NCBI GenBank assembly: GCA_031261585.1
Contig: JAISJJ010000034.1
Span: 1 to 44,575 of the forward strand
DNA: 44,575 bases
Origin: Oscillospiraceae bacterium
GTDB taxonomy: Bacteria; Bacillota; Clostridia; Oscillospirales; Oscillospiraceae
Direction: 5' to 3'
In this document: positions 1-9,153 of the stretch, piece after piece
How the letters are laid out: every line of letters begins with the position of its first letter
How positions within the stretch are numbered: position 1 is the first letter of the stretch
Notes under the pieces: generated by a model
Databases searched by the model: none
The model's input: only the letters and a program-made list of their open reading frames with translations
Told to the model about the DNA's origin: nothing
Made by a program: the position numbers and the translations under genes

Positions 1-1
1 C

Positions 2-226
2 TTTGAAGAACTCGAAAAAGCCTTTGGTTGCAGCGTTTACTACGCCCACCCATACAGCAGTTGGGAGCGCGGCACAAACGAGAACAGCAACGGAATTATA
101 CGAAGATTCTTCCCGAAAGGCACTGATTTCTCAAAAGTATCAACGCGAAGAATCGCTGCCGTGCAAAACTGGATGAACAACTACCCACGCAAAATCCTCG
201 GCGGTAAAACCCCGCTTGCCGCGTGA
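2..226 (+). CDS. IS30-family transposase, C-terminal fragment (5' end outside window)
   Basis: Frame 2 reads FEELEKAFGCSVYYAHPYSSWERGTNENSNGIIRRFFPKGTDFSKVS...NNYPRKILGGKTPLAA*, typical of the IS30 DDE C-terminus (WERGTNENxNGxxRxFxPKGTDF). Confidence 0.9.
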   Translation, partial: FEELEKAFGCSVYYAHPYSSWERGTNENSNGIIRRFFPKGTDFSKVSTRRIAAVQNWMNNYPRKILGGKTPLAA

Positions 227-394
227 GGCTTGTCGTCGCCATCTGCGCAAAGGTTTGTGACAATTAATGTTTCAATTCAGCGAGGGGAGCGGTGAGGGGA
301 GCGCGGTTGAATATTACCGATTGCGCGTCAAGCTGATTGCGAATCGCGGTAGCGATAATGCGAGCCATGCGCACGGGTGGTTGGAAGGGGGTAT

Positions 395-1792
395 TCAATT
401 CGCGTTATCGAGAAAAGACGAACCGAAATTTTCGATTAACTGTTCTTTCAAAGAGACGGTTGCATTGTCCGTCGTTCCGTAAATTGATTCATATATCTTG
501 TATGCCGCAATGCCGTATTGCAACGCTTCATCTCGTGAACGAGTTTCTGACAGGTTGCAAAGAGCGGATAAGTTACTGTATACTATCGCAATATCGGAAT
601 TTTCGCTGATGCCCAACATATCAAATATCACAAGTGCTTTTTCCAAATTTTCAATTGACTCCAAAATCACATTCTCGGGCGCATAACCATACACGTACAT
701 ATTTAATGATAACACGACATTTGAAAGCGAAAAATACACAAAATTCAACCCATATTGGGCTGTTATCGGTAGAGTTTTGAAAAGTTCCTCCGCTTTGAGC
801 AGAAGTTCATTTGCGTTAATGAAAAAGCCCATTTCCATAAGTGGGTTGGCGGTATTTGCGAATACCCAAGCGAGATGCTCTCTCTCTTCTGAGTTCAGGT
901 CGGCTCTAACATCAAAGTAATCAGCAAGTATGAACTGACCGTATTCAGTGTCTGCCACTAAAAGTGCATTATAGTCTGCATATAACGCACCAAAGGCTTC
1001 AACCCGCCCGTCCGCAGAAAAGAGTTTTATTGCATTAATATAGAACATTAGCGACATCTGGTCATCGCCACGGAATTTCCAGTGATAATTCCCGAGCGTC
1101 ATATAGACGTGTGCAAGCTCCGAGCGCGTTTCATAAGTGTTCTCCTGAGTTTTCAAAATGACCTCCGCTTTGCACAGGTCGTCAAACGCCAAATCTGGTT
1201 TACCATTCTCAAAATATGAAATTCCGCGATATGTATATAGAAATGCGTAGTCTTTCTCGTCGGCATTGCTTATCTTGTACCACGTGATAGCTTCGGTGAA
1301 TGCCGTTTGCCCCTCGTCGGGTTTGTCGAGACGATTCAAAATAATGCCCAGAGCGACACAGTATTTTGCGATGTCAAGCTCTGACGCGATGCTGTCGTTT
1401 TTAAGTTCATCGATTGCGATTTGCATTGTGTTATAGGCAGAAAGGAAGTCCAGCCGATCGTAGTGATCCATGGCAATTAAGTAGTTGTTTGAGGGGTTCA
1501 AGACGAGTGGGATTGTGGGGGTTGCCGCTGGCAGGTAATACGTATTGTATTGCCTCGAATCATACGTATTATACTGTTTCAAGTCATTGGAGATGTTGAT
1601 GTCGGGCGAGTTATTAGAACAGGATTTTAATGGTAAAACCAGTGCGAGTACAGCACAGGCTAACAAAACAAAACCGATCAGAGTTTTACGCCACCCTTTT
1701 GCTTCTCCGTTTTTCATTTGTTGGATTGTTGTTATAAAAAAATCTTTAATTTTTCTTGACATATTGCACCCCGTATACATGCGCGTTTGCAA
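395..1792 (-). CDS. Membrane-anchored tetratricopeptide-repeat-like protein
   Basis: 465-aa ORF, N-terminal hydrophobic segment (TLIGFVLLACAVLALVLPL) followed by helical TPR-like repeats; AT-richer than neighbours. Confidence 0.6.
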   Translation of the reverse strand: MQTRMYTGCNMSRKIKDFFITTIQQMKNGEAKGWRKTLIGFVLLACAVLALVLPLKSCSNNSPDINISNDLKQYNTYDSRQYNTYYLPAATPTIPLVLNPSNNYLIAMDHYDRLDFLSAYNTMQIAIDELKNDSIASELDIAKYCVALGIILNRLDKPDEGQTAFTEAITWYKISNADEKDYAFLYTYRGISYFENGKPDLAFDDLCKAEVILKTQENTYETRSELAHVYMTLGNYHWKFRGDDQMSLMFYINAIKLFSADGRVEAFGALYADYNALLVADTEYGQFILADYFDVRADLNSEEREHLAWVFANTANPLMEMGFFINANELLLKAEELFKTLPITAQYGLNFVYFSLSNVVLSLNMYVYGYAPENVILESIENLEKALVIFDMLGISENSDIAIVYSNLSALCNLSETRSRDEALQYGIAAYKIYESIYGTTDNATVSLKEQLIENFGSSFLDNAN

Positions 1793-1870
1793 AGCATTTG
1801 AATTAGTCTACCATATCGCAGATAACGTGTCAACAGTATCGAAAAATTTTGCCTTTGCGTCTTTGTTTAC

Positions 1871-2461
1871 TTAACCCCACCCCGCAGAAAACTCTGCCGT
1901 TATCAGTCCGTTCAGTACCGCGAGCGTCTCGAACGGCAGGAAATCCGTTGCGGTGACGTCGAATTTCAATTGCAGTTCAGCGGGGAACTCGTCATCGTCC
2001 TCGATGAACGTCAGCAGTACAGGCACTTTCGGGAACGCGTACAGCATCCACGTGTGACTGCCGCTCGCCGTCTCGCGCACAAATTCGGCTCCGAGCCGCT
2101 TCGCAATGTCGACGAACGGTGCGTATTCGGTGATTGCACTCCGCTCCGCCGCCGTGACCCCGCGCGAACCGTCGAACAGTCCGAACGCGAATGCGCGCAG
2201 AGACTGAAAATCATAGCGCGGGAAGCCGCTCCCGCCGTGCGTGAGGTAGTAGACGATCACGGTCTTGCCGTTGACGTGCGCCGCGCCGCCGCCCTCTTGA
2301 TTAACGCCTGATGCGTCAACGCTCCACCGCCGCCCGAGAAAGTCGATGTGCAGCACACCGTTTTCGGGTGCGGCAAGCCCCAATTGCGGCGCAACTGCGG
2401 CAAAATCGCAGTCGGCGAGCCGCCGCCGCATGGTCTCGTACGTTTTTTCGTATCCGTTCAC
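1871..2461 (-). CDS. DUF3786-like domain protein
   Basis: Likely GTG start (VNGYEKTYETMRRRL) overlapping the dinB stop as GTGA; motif YYLTHGGSGFPRYDFQSLRAFAFGLF. Confidence 0.6.
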   Translation of the reverse strand: MNGYEKTYETMRRRLADCDFAAVAPQLGLAAPENGVLHIDFLGRRWSVDASGVNQEGGGAAHVNGKTVIVYYLTHGGSGFPRYDFQSLRAFAFGLFDGSRGVTAAERSAITEYAPFVDIAKRLGAEFVRETASGSHTWMLYAFPKVPVLLTFIEDDDEFPAELQLKFDVTATDFLPFETLAVLNGLITAEFSAGWG

Positions 2462-3660
2462 TCGATCACCTCGTCTCCCGCGCCGCGCCATACGCTGCCG
2501 TCGCCGTACTTGCCGCGAATCTTGTCCACCGCATGTTCCAAATCCTCCTTTTTGCGCTGTTGTACCGTGTTGTCACCGCCGAACAGCGACAGTTGCTCGA
2601 CCGCCTGATCCGACGCGACGAGGTTCTGCGCCGTGACGGTGAGCATACGAATGGGCTTGCCGATGTTCCACACCGCTTCGATGATCTCAACCGCCGTGCG
2701 CGCGATGTCCGTCGCGACAAACGTCGGCACCGCAACGCTTTTCTGCCGCTGAATCGACCTGAGAGACGCGTCCTTGATCGTCACCTGAACCGTCGAGCAT
2801 TTACGTTCGACAGCGCGCAGACGCGTCGCGACAGAGTCCGCGAGCGCGTTCACACCTGCGTGGATATCGTCAATCGTCACGAGATCGCGCCGAAATGTCC
2901 TGCCGTTGCCGACGGACTTCGGAGGTTCACTCGTGCCGATCGTAGCGACGGTGTCGTCGTCGAACCCGTTCGCGTTGCGGTGCAGCGATTCGCCGAGCTT
3001 GCCGAACATCGTCGCAAGCGTGTGTTCGTCGACACGCGCGAGATCGCCGATGGTGCGGACGTTGATCTTGCGCAGAGCGTCTGCGGTGTTGCGTCCGACC
3101 ATGAACAGGTCGGAGACGGGCAGGTTCCACACGATGTCGCGGTAGTTCTCGCGTGTGATAACCGTTGTGGCGTCAGGCTTTTTGTAGTCCGAGCCGAGTT
3201 TTGCGAAGCACTTGTTCCATGACACGCCGACGGAGATCGTGATACCGATATCCGCCGCGACACGCGCGCGCAACTCGTCCGCAAACTCACGTTCGGCACC
3301 CGCGAACATCGTCATATCGAGATAGCTCTCGTCGATGCCGAACCGCTCCACGCGGTCGGTGTACTCGGCGTAGATCGCGTTCACGCGCTCGCAGAAATCG
3401 GAGTACGCGCCGCGCCGCGGAGGGCAGAGCGTGAGATTCGGGCATTTTTGGAGCGCGGAATGTACGGTCTCGGCGGTCTTGATGTTAAATTTTTTCGCAA
3501 GCTCGTTCTTCGCGAGAATGATACCGTGGCGCGACGCGGGATCACCCGCGACCGCCATCGGTACGGCTTTGTACTGCGGATTGAACGTCTCCTCAACGGA
3601 TGCGAAGAAACTGTTGCAATCGCAATGGAAAATTACGCGGTCAGGCATGTTGGTCACCAT
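2458..3660 (-). CDS. dinB: DNA polymerase IV (Y-family)
   Basis: MPDRVIFHCDCNSFFASVEE...RFGIDESYLDMT...GITISVGVSWNKCFAKLGSDYKKPDATTVI; start may be the internal ATG at 3649. Confidence 0.93.
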   Translation of the reverse strand: MVTNMPDRVIFHCDCNSFFASVEETFNPQYKAVPMAVAGDPASRHGIILAKNELAKKFNIKTAETVHSALQKCPNLTLCPPRRGAYSDFCERVNAIYAEYTDRVERFGIDESYLDMTMFAGAEREFADELRARVAADIGITISVGVSWNKCFAKLGSDYKKPDATTVITRENYRDIVWNLPVSDLFMVGRNTADALRKINVRTIGDLARVDEHTLATMFGKLGESLHRNANGFDDDTVATIGTSEPPKSVGNGRTFRRDLVTIDDIHAGVNALADSVATRLRAVERKCSTVQVTIKDASLRSIQRQKSVAVPTFVATDIARTAVEIIEAVWNIGKPIRMLTVTAQNLVASDQAVEQLSLFGGDNTVQQRKKEDLEHAVDKIRGKYGDGSVWRGAGDEVIE

Positions 3661-3689
3661 TCTGTATGTCTCGTGCGGCTCACGTCCTC

Positions 3690-3887
3690 GTAGGGGACGA
3701 TGTCCTCATCGCCCCTCGTATTTCCCCGTCATTCAAGGCATCTATAACTGTCATTCAGAGCATCCATATTGTCCAGTCAGAGCATCTATACTGCCATTCA
3801 GAGCATCTATTCTGTCATTCTGAGCGAAGCGAAGAATCTCACATGCGACTTGCTCATGGTGCGCGGGCGATTGATAATCGCCCCTAC
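3690..3887. repeat. Degenerate REPIN-like pair (GTAGGGGACGATG... / ...GGGCGATTGATAATCGCCCCTAC) enclosing a tandem array
   Basis: GTAG at 3690 and CTAC at 3884-3887 in inverted orientation, each next to a hairpin. Confidence 0.6.
3728..3838. repeat. Degenerate tandem array, about 21-22 bp period, five units (GTCATTCAGAGCATCTATACT)
   Basis: Unit starts near 3728, 3750, 3771, 3793, 3814; last unit merges into the dispersed repeat GTCATTCTGAGCGAAGCGAAGAATCT. Confidence 0.75.
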
Positions 3888-3991
3888 ACCCGATACCGCA
3901 GGGTTTTCCGCGTCAACTCGTCCATGAATATCCGCGTCGCCCTATACGTGTTGCCGCGGCGCGGGCTGCCGTGGAGCACGGCGATGTTCAT
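3884..3991 (-). pseudogene. Truncated N-terminus of a flavodoxin-fold NAD(P)H-dependent FMN reductase
   Basis: MNIAVLHGSPRRGNTYRATRIFMDELTRKTLRYRV*; ATGA overlap with the upstream nitroreductase; the stop codon is the TAG of the REP GTAG. Confidence 0.65.
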
Positions 3992-4692
3992 TGATACGTG
4001 ACCTCGACCGCGAAATCGCGCCCGTCCGTTTTCGGCGTGACCGCGAGCACCGTCCTGCCCTCGTGCAGTAGCGCGACCTCGACGTGGCGCGTTGCGATAC
4101 CGAGGTCGATCTTGCTGAGCTTTTTCCTGAGCAGCAGTTTTGACACACCGCGTCCCGCGTAGTTTACCGAGACGTTGCCGTCCGAGAAATCGAAAAACCA
4201 CGGCTGAGAGTTCATCGCGGACGGCGCGAGACGCGCGGCTTGCGCGATTGCGTCGTCGGCGTTGCTGATATCGCCGATCGGGAGACGTTTGAAATCCCGC
4301 AAATCGCGGCGCGGCGGCACGTCGGTCTTGCCGAACGCCAGCATGATGCAGTAGTCCGCTTCCGGCTCACTCGGTTTCGCGGAACCCAGCCACAGACTGC
4401 CGAAACCGAGACTTTGCAGGTGCAGATCGGCGTTTTGCAGCACATAGCCGACGTTGGCGTACGCGCTGTCGTTTGCCGCGCAGTACGCGAGAATGTAGTG
4501 CGGCGCGGCGGCGTTCTTTATCCTGTCCGCGCCGACAATCTCAAACCGCGCGTTTTGCCCCGTGAGTTGCGTAGTTGTGTCGAGGAACGCGCGGATCTCC
4601 GCGAGTGCCGCGCCGTCGAGCGGAGTCATGTCGTACTTCCGCACCGAGCGGCGCGTGAAAATGGTGTCGTAAAGCTCCATACCGACCTCCAA
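3988..4692 (-). CDS. Nitroreductase family protein
   Basis: MELYDTIFTRRSVRKYDMTPLD...LQSLGFGSLWLG...APSAMNSQPWFF. Confidence 0.85.
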   Translation of the reverse strand: MEVGMELYDTIFTRRSVRKYDMTPLDGAALAEIRAFLDTTTQLTGQNARFEIVGADRIKNAAAPHYILAYCAANDSAYANVGYVLQNADLHLQSLGFGSLWLGSAKPSEPEADYCIMLAFGKTDVPPRRDLRDFKRLPIGDISNADDAIAQAARLAPSAMNSQPWFFDFSDGNVSVNYAGRGVSKLLLRKKLSKIDLGIATRHVEVALLHEGRTVLAVTPKTDGRDFAVEVTYQ

Positions 4693-4781
4693 AGTAGTTT
4701 ATCGCAACAGTATTGTAACCCGCAACGCCTTAATTTGTCAGGTTGCCGCGGTTAAAAACGCATTAAAACCGCAAATTGCGA

Positions 4782-5456
4782 TCACGATTGCGCCTGCGCC
4801 TGACGCGCTGCCGTGACCTCGGGCGGTTCCGCGCCGTCGGCGAAACGGTCGCGCTCAATGCCGAAGCTCACGCCCGAGCGGTTACGCGTCTCGTCGGACA
4901 CGAGCCAGTCGGAGAGCGCGGCGACGCGGTTTTGGTACTCATCGGTCTGCGAAAACGTCGATTTATCCTTGCACATCGGGCAGTACGCCGCGTCGAACGA
5001 GCCGTAGCCGAGGTCGCGGAAGCAGTACGCGACGTACTCCGACGCGCGGTGCAGCACGTCGTCGGGTGATCCGCCGTAGCAGAACACCACGCCCGATTTG
5101 CGTTGCGGCGACGGTGTTTTCAGTCCTTTCGGGAAGTTGTAATGCACGTAAAAACGGTCGAACAGCACCTTGACCGCGCCCGGTACGCCCATGAAGTACA
5201 GCGGCGCGCAGAGCAACACCGCGTCCGCGCGGAACACGCGCTCGATCAGCTCCGCCGCGCTGTCGCGGTGAACGCACACCTCGCGCTCGCCCATACACGC
5301 GTCACAGCCGATACACGGCGCGATAGTCTCGTCGCGCACGCGGAACACCTCGACGTTTGCGCCGCGCCGTTTGAGTTCGCGCACGGCGAATTCCGTTGCC
5401 GCGTCGGAGTTTCCGCCGACGCGCGGACTGCCGCTGATAATGATGACGTTTTTCAT
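4782..5456 (-). CDS. Flavodoxin-fold NAD(P)H-dependent oxidoreductase
   Basis: MKNVIIISGSPRVGGNSD...CIGCDACMGE...PLYFMGVPGAVKVLFDRFY. Confidence 0.85.
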   Translation of the reverse strand: MKNVIIISGSPRVGGNSDAATEFAVRELKRRGANVEVFRVRDETIAPCIGCDACMGEREVCVHRDSAAELIERVFRADAVLLCAPLYFMGVPGAVKVLFDRFYVHYNFPKGLKTPSPQRKSGVVFCYGGSPDDVLHRASEYVAYCFRDLGYGSFDAAYCPMCKDKSTFSQTDEYQNRVAALSDWLVSDETRNRSGVSFGIERDRFADGAEPPEVTAARQAQAQS

Positions 5457-5481
5457 GCTGCGGCTCCTTTCACGAACGATA

Positions 5482-6612
5482 TTACCAAATCCGATACTGC
5501 CCGCTCAGCGCGAGCAGCGAGAACAGGTACAGCAGATTGTCATAGTACCGCCGCCTGTCCGCGCGCGGCTCCAACGCCCAGAATCGCCGCGTGTACAGTT
5601 TGCGCAATTCGCCGTCGGACGCGAGTGACGCGGCGGCGGTCGTCGCTTTGAGCGCGAGCGGGTGCAACATGCCCGTCTCCGACGCGTCGGGTTCGCGGAA
5701 CATCGGCGTTACGACCACGCCCTCAATTGTGTGTACGTAGTCAAACTGATGCTCATCCTCGAAAAACCGCTGAATCGCGGACGCTTGCGACTGCTGCCAC
5801 GGGTCGGCGGCGAACCACTCCCAGTCCAGCGCGATATTCAGCGCGGTGCGGTACGCGTCCGAGTAGAAGTGACTGCGGTTGCCGTTCCACTCGGTCGGCG
5901 AGCCGTCGTACTGCGACTGATTCGGGTTCAGCCCCGTGTCGGGGTTGCACGCTTTTTGCAGAAACTCGCGCGACAGACGCGCCGCGTCGCGGAAAAAGTC
6001 CGCGTCCTCAGCGTTGCCGTACTCCGCGAACAGCTCGTAGTAGTGCGGCAGGTGGTACGACGGATCGGTGAACGGCGCGTTCGGCACGAAACGAATTATC
6101 TTCGTCGCGGGGTCGAACATCGGCTCGTGTTCCTTGTGAACCATCTCGCGCAAAATATCGCGCGCCGCGTCGCCGTAAGGCTTGTGCGCCCAGCGGCGTT
6201 CGGCGAACAGCAACGCCATAGCGAAATACTCCTCGCCGTCGGGCGCGGGACCGTCGGCGTTGCGCGTGCCGTCGAGTTTGCACGACCACGCGAAATAGCC
6301 CGCGTTCTCGCCGCTGTCCACGTGCATGTAGCGCATTGTCCAATCCCATATGCGGTCGAAAATCTCGCGATGATCGAGCTGCACCGCGATCATCAGTCCG
6401 TAGCTCTGACCCTCGGTGCGCACGTCGTCGTTGCCCGTGTCGACCATGTAGCCGCCGTGAAAATCGCCGTCGTCGACCTCAAAATAGAAACGGTGTTCGC
6501 CGAAGAAAATCTCGTGGAACGTGCGCGAAATCTTCGCGGCGATGTCGGTATCGCTGTACCCGAACTCGGCGAGTACGTTCGTATAGGTGTGCGTGCTGTG
6601 TGCGTTCGGCAT
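5482..6612 (-). CDS. Glycoside hydrolase family 8 (oligoxylanase-like)
   Basis: VDTGNDDVRTEGQSYGLMIAVQLDHREIFDRIWDWTMRYM...GYFAWSCKLDGTRNADGPAPDGEEYFAMALLFA. Confidence 0.88.
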   Translation of the reverse strand: MPNAHSTHTYTNVLAEFGYSDTDIAAKISRTFHEIFFGEHRFYFEVDDGDFHGGYMVDTGNDDVRTEGQSYGLMIAVQLDHREIFDRIWDWTMRYMHVDSGENAGYFAWSCKLDGTRNADGPAPDGEEYFAMALLFAERRWAHKPYGDAARDILREMVHKEHEPMFDPATKIIRFVPNAPFTDPSYHLPHYYELFAEYGNAEDADFFRDAARLSREFLQKACNPDTGLNPNQSQYDGSPTEWNGNRSHFYSDAYRTALNIALDWEWFAADPWQQSQASAIQRFFEDEHQFDYVHTIEGVVVTPMFREPDASETGMLHPLALKATTAAASLASDGELRKLYTRRFWALEPRADRRRYYDNLLYLFSLLALSGQYRIW

Positions 6613-6659
6613 GATAGTCTCCTTATAAAATATATTTTTATTTTGTGTGATGGCAGAGA

Positions 6660-7727
6660 TTAACCTTCGTTACCGAAGAAATTACCGTTGATCCATTCGC
6701 CTTCAAGCACCCGCCCGTCGAAGAAAGTGTGCTTACCAACGCCGTGACGGTTACTGTTTTCAAATTCGCCGACATATACACTGCGGTCAGCAAAGTGATA
6801 CTCACCCTTGCCGGTGCGCTTGCCTTTTACCCAGTCGCCATAGTACCATTCACCGTCTGCCCATGTAATTTTACCTTTGCCATGCCTTTTGTTGTCAGCA
6901 TAGTTGCCTAAGTACATGTAACTTTCTCCATCGCTGGTTGTGCCATGGTATTCACCCTTGCCAGTGCGCTTGCCATTTATCCAGTCGCCGTCATACCACG
7001 AGCCATCAGCCCATGTCACTTTGCCTTTACCGTTCCATTTGCCGACAACAAAGTCTCCGATGTAGACGTAACCTAAGCCGTCACGATTTGTGCCATTGTG
7101 TTTACCCTTACCTGTACGATTGTCGTTTAACCAGTCACCATCATACCAATCGCCATTTGACCACATGATTTTGCCTTTGCCGTGACGTTTGTCGTCAACA
7201 ATATCGCCCGTATATGTACCGTCGTAATAAGTAACGGTTCTGAATTCCGTTTTAGGTGAGTGAGGGATTGCAGTTGCGATAGGTTCTCCCGAAATATATC
7301 TTTTGACATCTTTGATAAGTCGCGCATACTCTTGTTCAAAAACGTCAATTTTGGATAAATTATATCCGCGCTTGTCCACCGCCCAAGTGGGCAACGCGTC
7401 ATTCCATTCGCCATCAAATAGAATTGGCTTAAACTTTTTTTCATCCGCTGAATCGAAAATTGAGCTTGTGATAATATTTGTCTCAGTGCCAACGCCGCCG
7501 ATGCGCCCATCTGCTTTCAGCTTGTAGTTCGGGGTGCAGACAAACAGAACATAGTCGCTAATCCGTATGTGTGTCTCCATGAAATGATTGATTCGTTCAC
7601 CGCCCTCTAATTCCTCGTAATACGTCACGTCCAGTCCGTCGCCGCGCAGCCGCTTGACGAGTGCGGAGACTTTCGCCACATGTTCCTCGGAGTCTATTGA
7701 GTACGAAATAAAGACTTTTTTGCTCAT
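6660..7727 (-). CDS. TIR/SEFIR-like domain protein with C-terminal MORN repeats
   Basis: N-term KKVFISYSIDSEEHVAKVSALVKRLRGDGLDVTYYEEL...; C-term repeated RHGKGKITWADGEWYYGDW MORN motifs. Confidence 0.8.
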   Translation of the reverse strand: MSKKVFISYSIDSEEHVAKVSALVKRLRGDGLDVTYYEELEGGERINHFMETHIRISDYVLFVCTPNYKLKADGRIGGVGTETNIITSSIFDSADEKKFKPILFDGEWNDALPTWAVDKRGYNLSKIDVFEQEYARLIKDVKRYISGEPIATAIPHSPKTEFRTVTYYDGTYTGDIVDDKRHGKGKIMWSNGDWYDGDWLNDNRTGKGKHNGTNRDGLGYVYIGDFVVGKWNGKGKVTWADGSWYDGDWINGKRTGKGEYHGTTSDGESYMYLGNYADNKRHGKGKITWADGEWYYGDWVKGKRTGKGEYHFADRSVYVGEFENSNRHGVGKHTFFDGRVLEGEWINGNFFGNEG

Positions 7728-7753
7728 GATTTATCCACCTTTTCTCGTGTGAT

Positions 7754-8437
7754 TTATATAGTAATCGCAACACCCATCACGGGCTTCACCGCGCACTCCA
7801 CCGCGCTCAAAAACGGTTCAACGTCAATCTCTTGCGACACGGGCGGGAACGCGTCGTCGAAGTGGTCGAGTATGACCATCTTCGGCGCGAGACGGCGCAC
7901 GATGGGCAGGGCGGCGGCGAGGTTGTCGCTGTAACCCTGATAGGGGAGGATCAGGCAGTCCGCACCTGTCTCGTATACCGTGTCCGCGTCGAGCGCGAGA
8001 CTGCCCATTACGACGACACGCTTGTCCTCCGCCCGCACATCGAACATCACCGTCTCGTCGTTCTCGGGGAATTCGCGTATGACTTTCGCGAAAAACGGCA
8101 CCTTACTCGGGGTTTTCAGCACGCGGAGCGCGGTGCTGAGTATCAGGCGCGCACCGAAACGCGTGTGCCGTCCTCTGAGAACACGCACCTCGAACGCGCC
8201 GACGCGCTCAACGTCGCCTACACGGATAACCGTTGCGCCGTCTACGCGTTCGGCGGGCGTTTTCGTGCAGCGCACACGGCACCCGCGCATTTGCGGCACG
8301 TAGTACAGGTGGTCGTAGTGTCCGTGCGTGATGAACACGTCCTCTGCGGTGCCGAGCGGGAAGAACGGGTCGAAGTACAGACGCTGACCGCCCGATTCGA
8401 GCACGACGGACGCATTGCCGAGCCATGTGACGGTCAT
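7754..8437 (-). CDS. MBL-fold metal-dependent hydrolase
   Basis: MTVTWLGNASVVLESGGQRLYFDPFFPLGTAEDVFITHGHYDHLYY. Confidence 0.88.
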   Translation of the reverse strand: MTVTWLGNASVVLESGGQRLYFDPFFPLGTAEDVFITHGHYDHLYYVPQMRGCRVRCTKTPAERVDGATVIRVGDVERVGAFEVRVLRGRHTRFGARLILSTALRVLKTPSKVPFFAKVIREFPENDETVMFDVRAEDKRVVVMGSLALDADTVYETGADCLILPYQGYSDNLAAALPIVRRLAPKMVILDHFDDAFPPVSQEIDVEPFLSAVECAVKPVMGVAITI

Positions 8438-8700
8438 TTCGGCGCACCTCCCGATTCGCGTATCAACGCCAGTTTCTCGCCGCGCGTCATGCGCTTGATC
8501 TCAATCTCTCGACGCAACGCCGCGCCGCGATCCGCCACCGTCTCGGAGTACACGAGCGTCACGGGCAGTCGCCCGCGTGTGTATTTTGCGCCTCGACCCG
8601 CGTTGTGCGTGTCGAGGCGGCGGGGGAGGTCGTTCGTCCAGCCCGTGTAGAGCGTACCGTCGCGGCACCGCAGTATGTAGACGTACATCTCATCTTTCAT
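8434..8700 (-). CDS. GIY-YIG nuclease family protein
   Basis: MKDEMYVYILRCRDGTLYTGWTNDLPRRLDTHNAGRGAKYTRGRLPVTLVY; overlaps the upstream gene as ATGA. Confidence 0.9.
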   Translation of the reverse strand: MKDEMYVYILRCRDGTLYTGWTNDLPRRLDTHNAGRGAKYTRGRLPVTLVYSETVADRGAALRREIEIKRMTRGEKLALIRESGGAPK

Positions 8701-9152
8701 AGGCGTTTCAGCATTTTCACGTACTCGCCCTGTTCGTCCGCACCGTCGAAGATCACGGTGTCGAACCCATTTTTCGCGTACAGTCGATGCGCGGCGGCGT
8801 TCACCTTGTCCACGCCGAGCGACACCTCGATAAACCCCGAAATCCGCGCCTGATCGAGCGCGTAATCGAGCAGAATCCCGCCGATACCGCGGTTGCGGTG
8901 TTCGCGCGCCACGATCATGCGCGAGAGGTAGATGCGTTGCCCCGCAATCGTGTAATCGGGGTCGCCCGTGTCGAACACGAGCGCGCACTCACCGAGAAAC
9001 GCGCCATTCTCGGTGTACACGAACACGACGCGGTTTCCCGACACGATCTCGTCGTACCACTTCTGCGCCTGCGCGGGGTGCCTGTCCATGTCCCAAATGT
9101 CGGCGCACTTGCGGTAATCGGCGGGGGAGAGGCGGATAATGCGGTGATTCAT
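8697..9152 (-). CDS. GNAT-family N-acetyltransferase
   Basis: RMIVAREHRNRGIGGILLDYALDQARISGFIEVSLGVDKVNAAAHRLYAKNGF. Confidence 0.88.
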   Translation of the reverse strand: MNHRIIRLSPADYRKCADIWDMDRHPAQAQKWYDEIVSGNRVVFVYTENGAFLGECALVFDTGDPDYTIAGQRIYLSRMIVAREHRNRGIGGILLDYALDQARISGFIEVSLGVDKVNAAAHRLYAKNGFDTVIFDGADEQGEYVKMLKRL

Positions 9153-9153
9153 A

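Noticed and set aside
2311-3222. 303-aa plus-strand ORF
   Set aside because: Antisense shadow of dinB
3728-3838. Possible CRISPR array
   Set aside because: Units are contiguous and degenerate with no unique spacers; no cas genes in the window
3600-4001. 133-aa ORF containing SEHLYCHSEHLFCHSERSEES
   Set aside because: Translation of the dispersed and tandem repeats, not a real protein
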